DNA of 64,000 nucleotides from Blautia hansenii (GTDB taxonomy: Bacteria; Bacillota; Clostridia; Lachnospirales; Lachnospiraceae): the NCBI RefSeq assembly GCF_013304445.1, contig NZ_JAAITA010000013.1, positions 24,949 through 88,948 of the forward strand. The letters are read 5' to 3'. The notes below the pieces were generated by a model. It was not told the DNA's origin and did no database searches. It saw only the letters and a program-made list of their open reading frames with translations. This document shows, one piece after another, positions 62,500 to 64,000 of the stretch. Numbering within the stretch: the first letter of the stretch is position 1; every line of letters begins with the position of its first letter. A program made the position numbers and the translations under genes.

Positions 62500-63132
62500 T
62501 TATCTTTCTACCCAAAATCCACGTTCTCCTCCTGCGGCCTCTATCAGTTTCCTGGTACCGGTTTCGGCCAGTACCGGCACACTTTCCGGATGTGTCCAGT
62601 TTGCAATCTGGTCATCGAAAAGAATATTTGCGGAAGCCGGAAATTCCTCATCCCCATCCCAGAATATATAAGTCAGAGAAATTTTAGGGAAAGCCTGCAG
62701 CGTAAAGCTGACATCCCCAAACCGCTCCTGTTTTCCTTTTATGCTTAATCCCGCCCGAAGCAGTTCTTTCGTCTTTCCCGAAAAGTTTCGTACAAGAGGC
62801 AGCAGAGCTGATTTTTGGTAGGCTTTTTCAAAAACGGCTGCTTCTTTAATTTCACGGAAAGGAACCTGTTTTGTACTTTCCCTGGCATCTTTTTTATGAT
62901 AATGCAGGTGCTGCATGATGGTCAGCCTGTCCTCTACAGGCACTGCAGAACCGTCTGCTTTTCCAATATTTCCGTCTTTCAAGGTAATGGTACACAATTC
63001 TCCAAAGAAGGGAATATAGAGATACTCTCTGTCTGTTTTCAACCCCAGAAAGTCTGCTGTTTCCCTTGGATTGTCCTGCAAAAACCACTCCTGGTACTGT
63101 CGGAAAACTTTCTCATAATTGGAATCTGCCAT
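62500..63132 (-). CDS. DUF3786 protein
   Basis: 210 residues. The central and C-terminal parts (FGELCTITLKDGNIGK, LQAFPKISLTYIFWDGDEEF, ANILFDDQIANWTHPE) match DUF3786 proteins, often found near corrinoid-dependent or anaerobic redox genes. No catalytic motif or membrane segment is seen. It ends ten bases before the cbiD -35 box, so it has its own transcript. Confidence 0.75.
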   Translation of the reverse strand: MADSNYEKVFRQYQEWFLQDNPRETADFLGLKTDREYLYIPFFGELCTITLKDGNIGKADGSAVPVEDRLTIMQHLHYHKKDARESTKQVPFREIKEAAVFEKAYQKSALLPLVRNFSGKTKELLRAGLSIKGKQERFGDVSFTLQAFPKISLTYIFWDGDEEFPASANILFDDQIANWTHPESVPVLAETGTRKLIEAAGGERGFWVER

Positions 63133-63197
63133 AGCCTTTTCTCCTCCTCATAAAGTATATTTTTCTTTATTTTATCATATCTTAAAGGTTTATGAAA

Positions 63198-63260
63198 GCT
63201 GCTGCGGCACTAAAAAACGGAGCTTATCCAATGGATACGCCCCATTTTTCAGTGCTGCAG
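63198..63260 (-). terminator. Terminator of spoIVA
   Basis: On the minus strand a long imperfect stem (CTGCAGCACT, GGGGCGTATCC against GGATAAGCTCC, AGTGCCGCAG) with T-rich 3' arm follows the spoIVA stop by about ten bases. Confidence 0.65.
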
Positions 63261-63270
63261 TTCTCTGTTT

Positions 63271-63936
63271 TTAAATGATAATACACACCAGTCCGCCTTT
63301 GCTGTCATTGACGATTTTCTGCATGGTGTCCTGGAGTTTTACCTGACTCTCATCTCCAATCTGCACCAGTTTTGTGTGAATCCCATCCTCCACCAGCTGT
63401 CCGATGGATTTGCCGAAAATGTTCGTCTGCCAGATACTTTCCTTTCGCTCATCACTGGCCTTAATATAAGAAATCAAATCTTTTGCCTGTTCTTCACTGC
63501 CCACAATCGGCGCAATTTCTGTTTCAATATTGGCGCGAATCATATGTATGGAAGGGCTGATGGATTTGATTTTAACCCCATACTTACTGCCCTGTTTAAT
63601 AACAACGGGTTCTTCCAGTTTTATCTCTTCTTTGTCCGGAGTTACCACACCGTATCCCTTACCGCGAACCGAGGAAATAGCGCCTTTTACTTTGACGTAT
63701 TCCTCTTTCATTTTTGCCAGTTCCTGCATGGTATGAATCAATTCATATTCATCAGAAATATCCACGCCTGTCATCTCGCTTAGAATCTCATAGTACCAGG
63801 TTTCATCCATTTCTACCCGTACACAGATTCTTCCGCTGGACAGGTCTGTCTTCTCCGGAATCATATTTCTGATATACTCAGAAGCAACCGCAAAATGGTC
63901 TTTGGACGCGTCCTTTACATACTTCATATGACTCAT
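63271..63936 (-). CDS. spoIVA: Stage IV sporulation protein A, C-terminal part (partial or truncated)
   Basis: 221 residues align with the last 45% of SpoIVA, the ATPase that polymerises as the base of the spore coat. Marks are DISDEYELIHTMQELAKMKE, GYGVVTPDKEEIKLEEPVVI, PSIHMIRANIETEIAPIVG, IFGKSIGQLVEDG and the conserved end SKGGLVCIII. The N-terminal GTPase-like domain with the Walker A (about 270 residues) is not in the window. The frame stays open to the edge, but beyond about 63943 the sequence no longer looks like SpoIVA and contains a perfect palindrome. Either the gene goes on past the edge or it is interrupted there. Confidence 0.85.
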   Translation of the reverse strand: MSHMKYVKDASKDHFAVASEYIRNMIPEKTDLSSGRICVRVEMDETWYYEILSEMTGVDISDEYELIHTMQELAKMKEEYVKVKGAISSVRGKGYGVVTPDKEEIKLEEPVVIKQGSKYGVKIKSISPSIHMIRANIETEIAPIVGSEEQAKDLISYIKASDERKESIWQTNIFGKSIGQLVEDGIHTKLVQIGDESQVKLQDTMQKIVNDSKGGLVCIII

Positions 63937-64000
63937 AAGTTCTTGAATGAAAAGTCTAATCCCCCAGCTATGCTGGGGCGAATAGTGTAAGTGGAAACGG
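63937..64000 (-). mobile_element. Possible right end of an IS200/IS605-type element abutting spoIVA
   Basis: CCCCAGC (63962-63968) and GCTGGGG (63972-63978) form a perfect hairpin with loop TAT. On the minus strand it is followed by GATTAGACTTTTCATTCAAG, then the spoIVA-like sequence. A subterminal hairpin followed by a TTCAA-type end is how IS200/IS605 right ends and the omega-RNA scaffolds of TnpB elements are built. No transposase is in the window, so this rests on 64 bases. Confidence 0.4.

Noticed and set aside
62500..63132. DUF3786 gene as the first gene of the cbiD operon
   Set aside because: A promoter, riboswitch and terminator separate it from cbiD.
1..64000. CRISPR array, tRNA or rRNA genes
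   Set aside because: No regularly spaced repeats and no tRNA- or rRNA-like segments were recognised in reading; a covariance search was not possible.

Overview
The window reads as chromosome of a spore-forming or formerly spore-forming anaerobic Clostridia, most likely a Lachnospiraceae gut bacterium (Blautia/Mediterraneibacter-like). The grounds are gene content and order: rex beside an ABC-F gene, alr followed by mazF, a TepA-type peptidase near ftsK, a Re-type citrate synthase with a eukaryote-like isocitrate dehydrogenase, NfnAB, Csp-like subtilases, spoIVA and an oxygen-independent (cobalt-early) B12 pathway. No tRNA, rRNA or CRISPR array was seen.

Layout. 1-5.4 kb (minus): a cut PfkB sugar kinase, a collapsed AAA-ATPase/nuclease pseudogene, rlmH, a DsrE-like protein, an AlkD-like DNA glycosylase and nfnB-nfnA. 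5.4-16.9 kb (minus): housekeeping genes (zinc-ribbon membrane protein, ftsK, uppP, tepA, yebC, a CBS-domain membrane protein, mazF, alr, nnr, rex). 17-25.4 kb: a divergent ABC-F ATPase, a citrate synthase/GntR/isocitrate dehydrogenase operon with a palindromic operator over its -10 box, two divergent subtilases and a tiny Cys-rich membrane peptide. 25.7-27.4 kb: a membrane-anchored MutS-like ATPase.

27.4-37.9 kb: precursor supply and cobalt uptake for B12. On the minus strand hemA-sirC-hemC-cobA/hemD-hemB-hemL makes precorrin-2/sirohydrochlorin, with no uroporphyrinogen decarboxylase in the operon. Divergently, a classical cobalamin riboswitch precedes cbiM-cbiN-cbiQ-cbiO, and cbiO is joined in frame to the cobaltochelatase cbiK.

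37.9-45.2 kb: a more accessory stretch (LysR regulator, frameshifted aldo/keto reductase, small membrane-anchored protein, HAD phosphatase, LPXTG-like leucine-rich surface protein, MerR regulator with a divergent GNAT acetyltransferase behind a 19-bp-spacer promoter).

45.3-62.5 kb (minus): a 17-gene run from cbiD to cbiC, ending in a zinc-ribbon glycan-binding-like membrane protein. It lies behind its own promoter, a compact variant cobalamin riboswitch and a terminator. Together with the 27-38 kb block it encodes nearly every step from glutamyl-tRNA to cobalamin; the corrinoid adenosyltransferase is the missing step. 62.5-64 kb: a DUF3786 protein and the C-terminal part of spoIVA, which abuts a palindromic sequence at the window edge that looks like the end of an IS200/IS605-type element.
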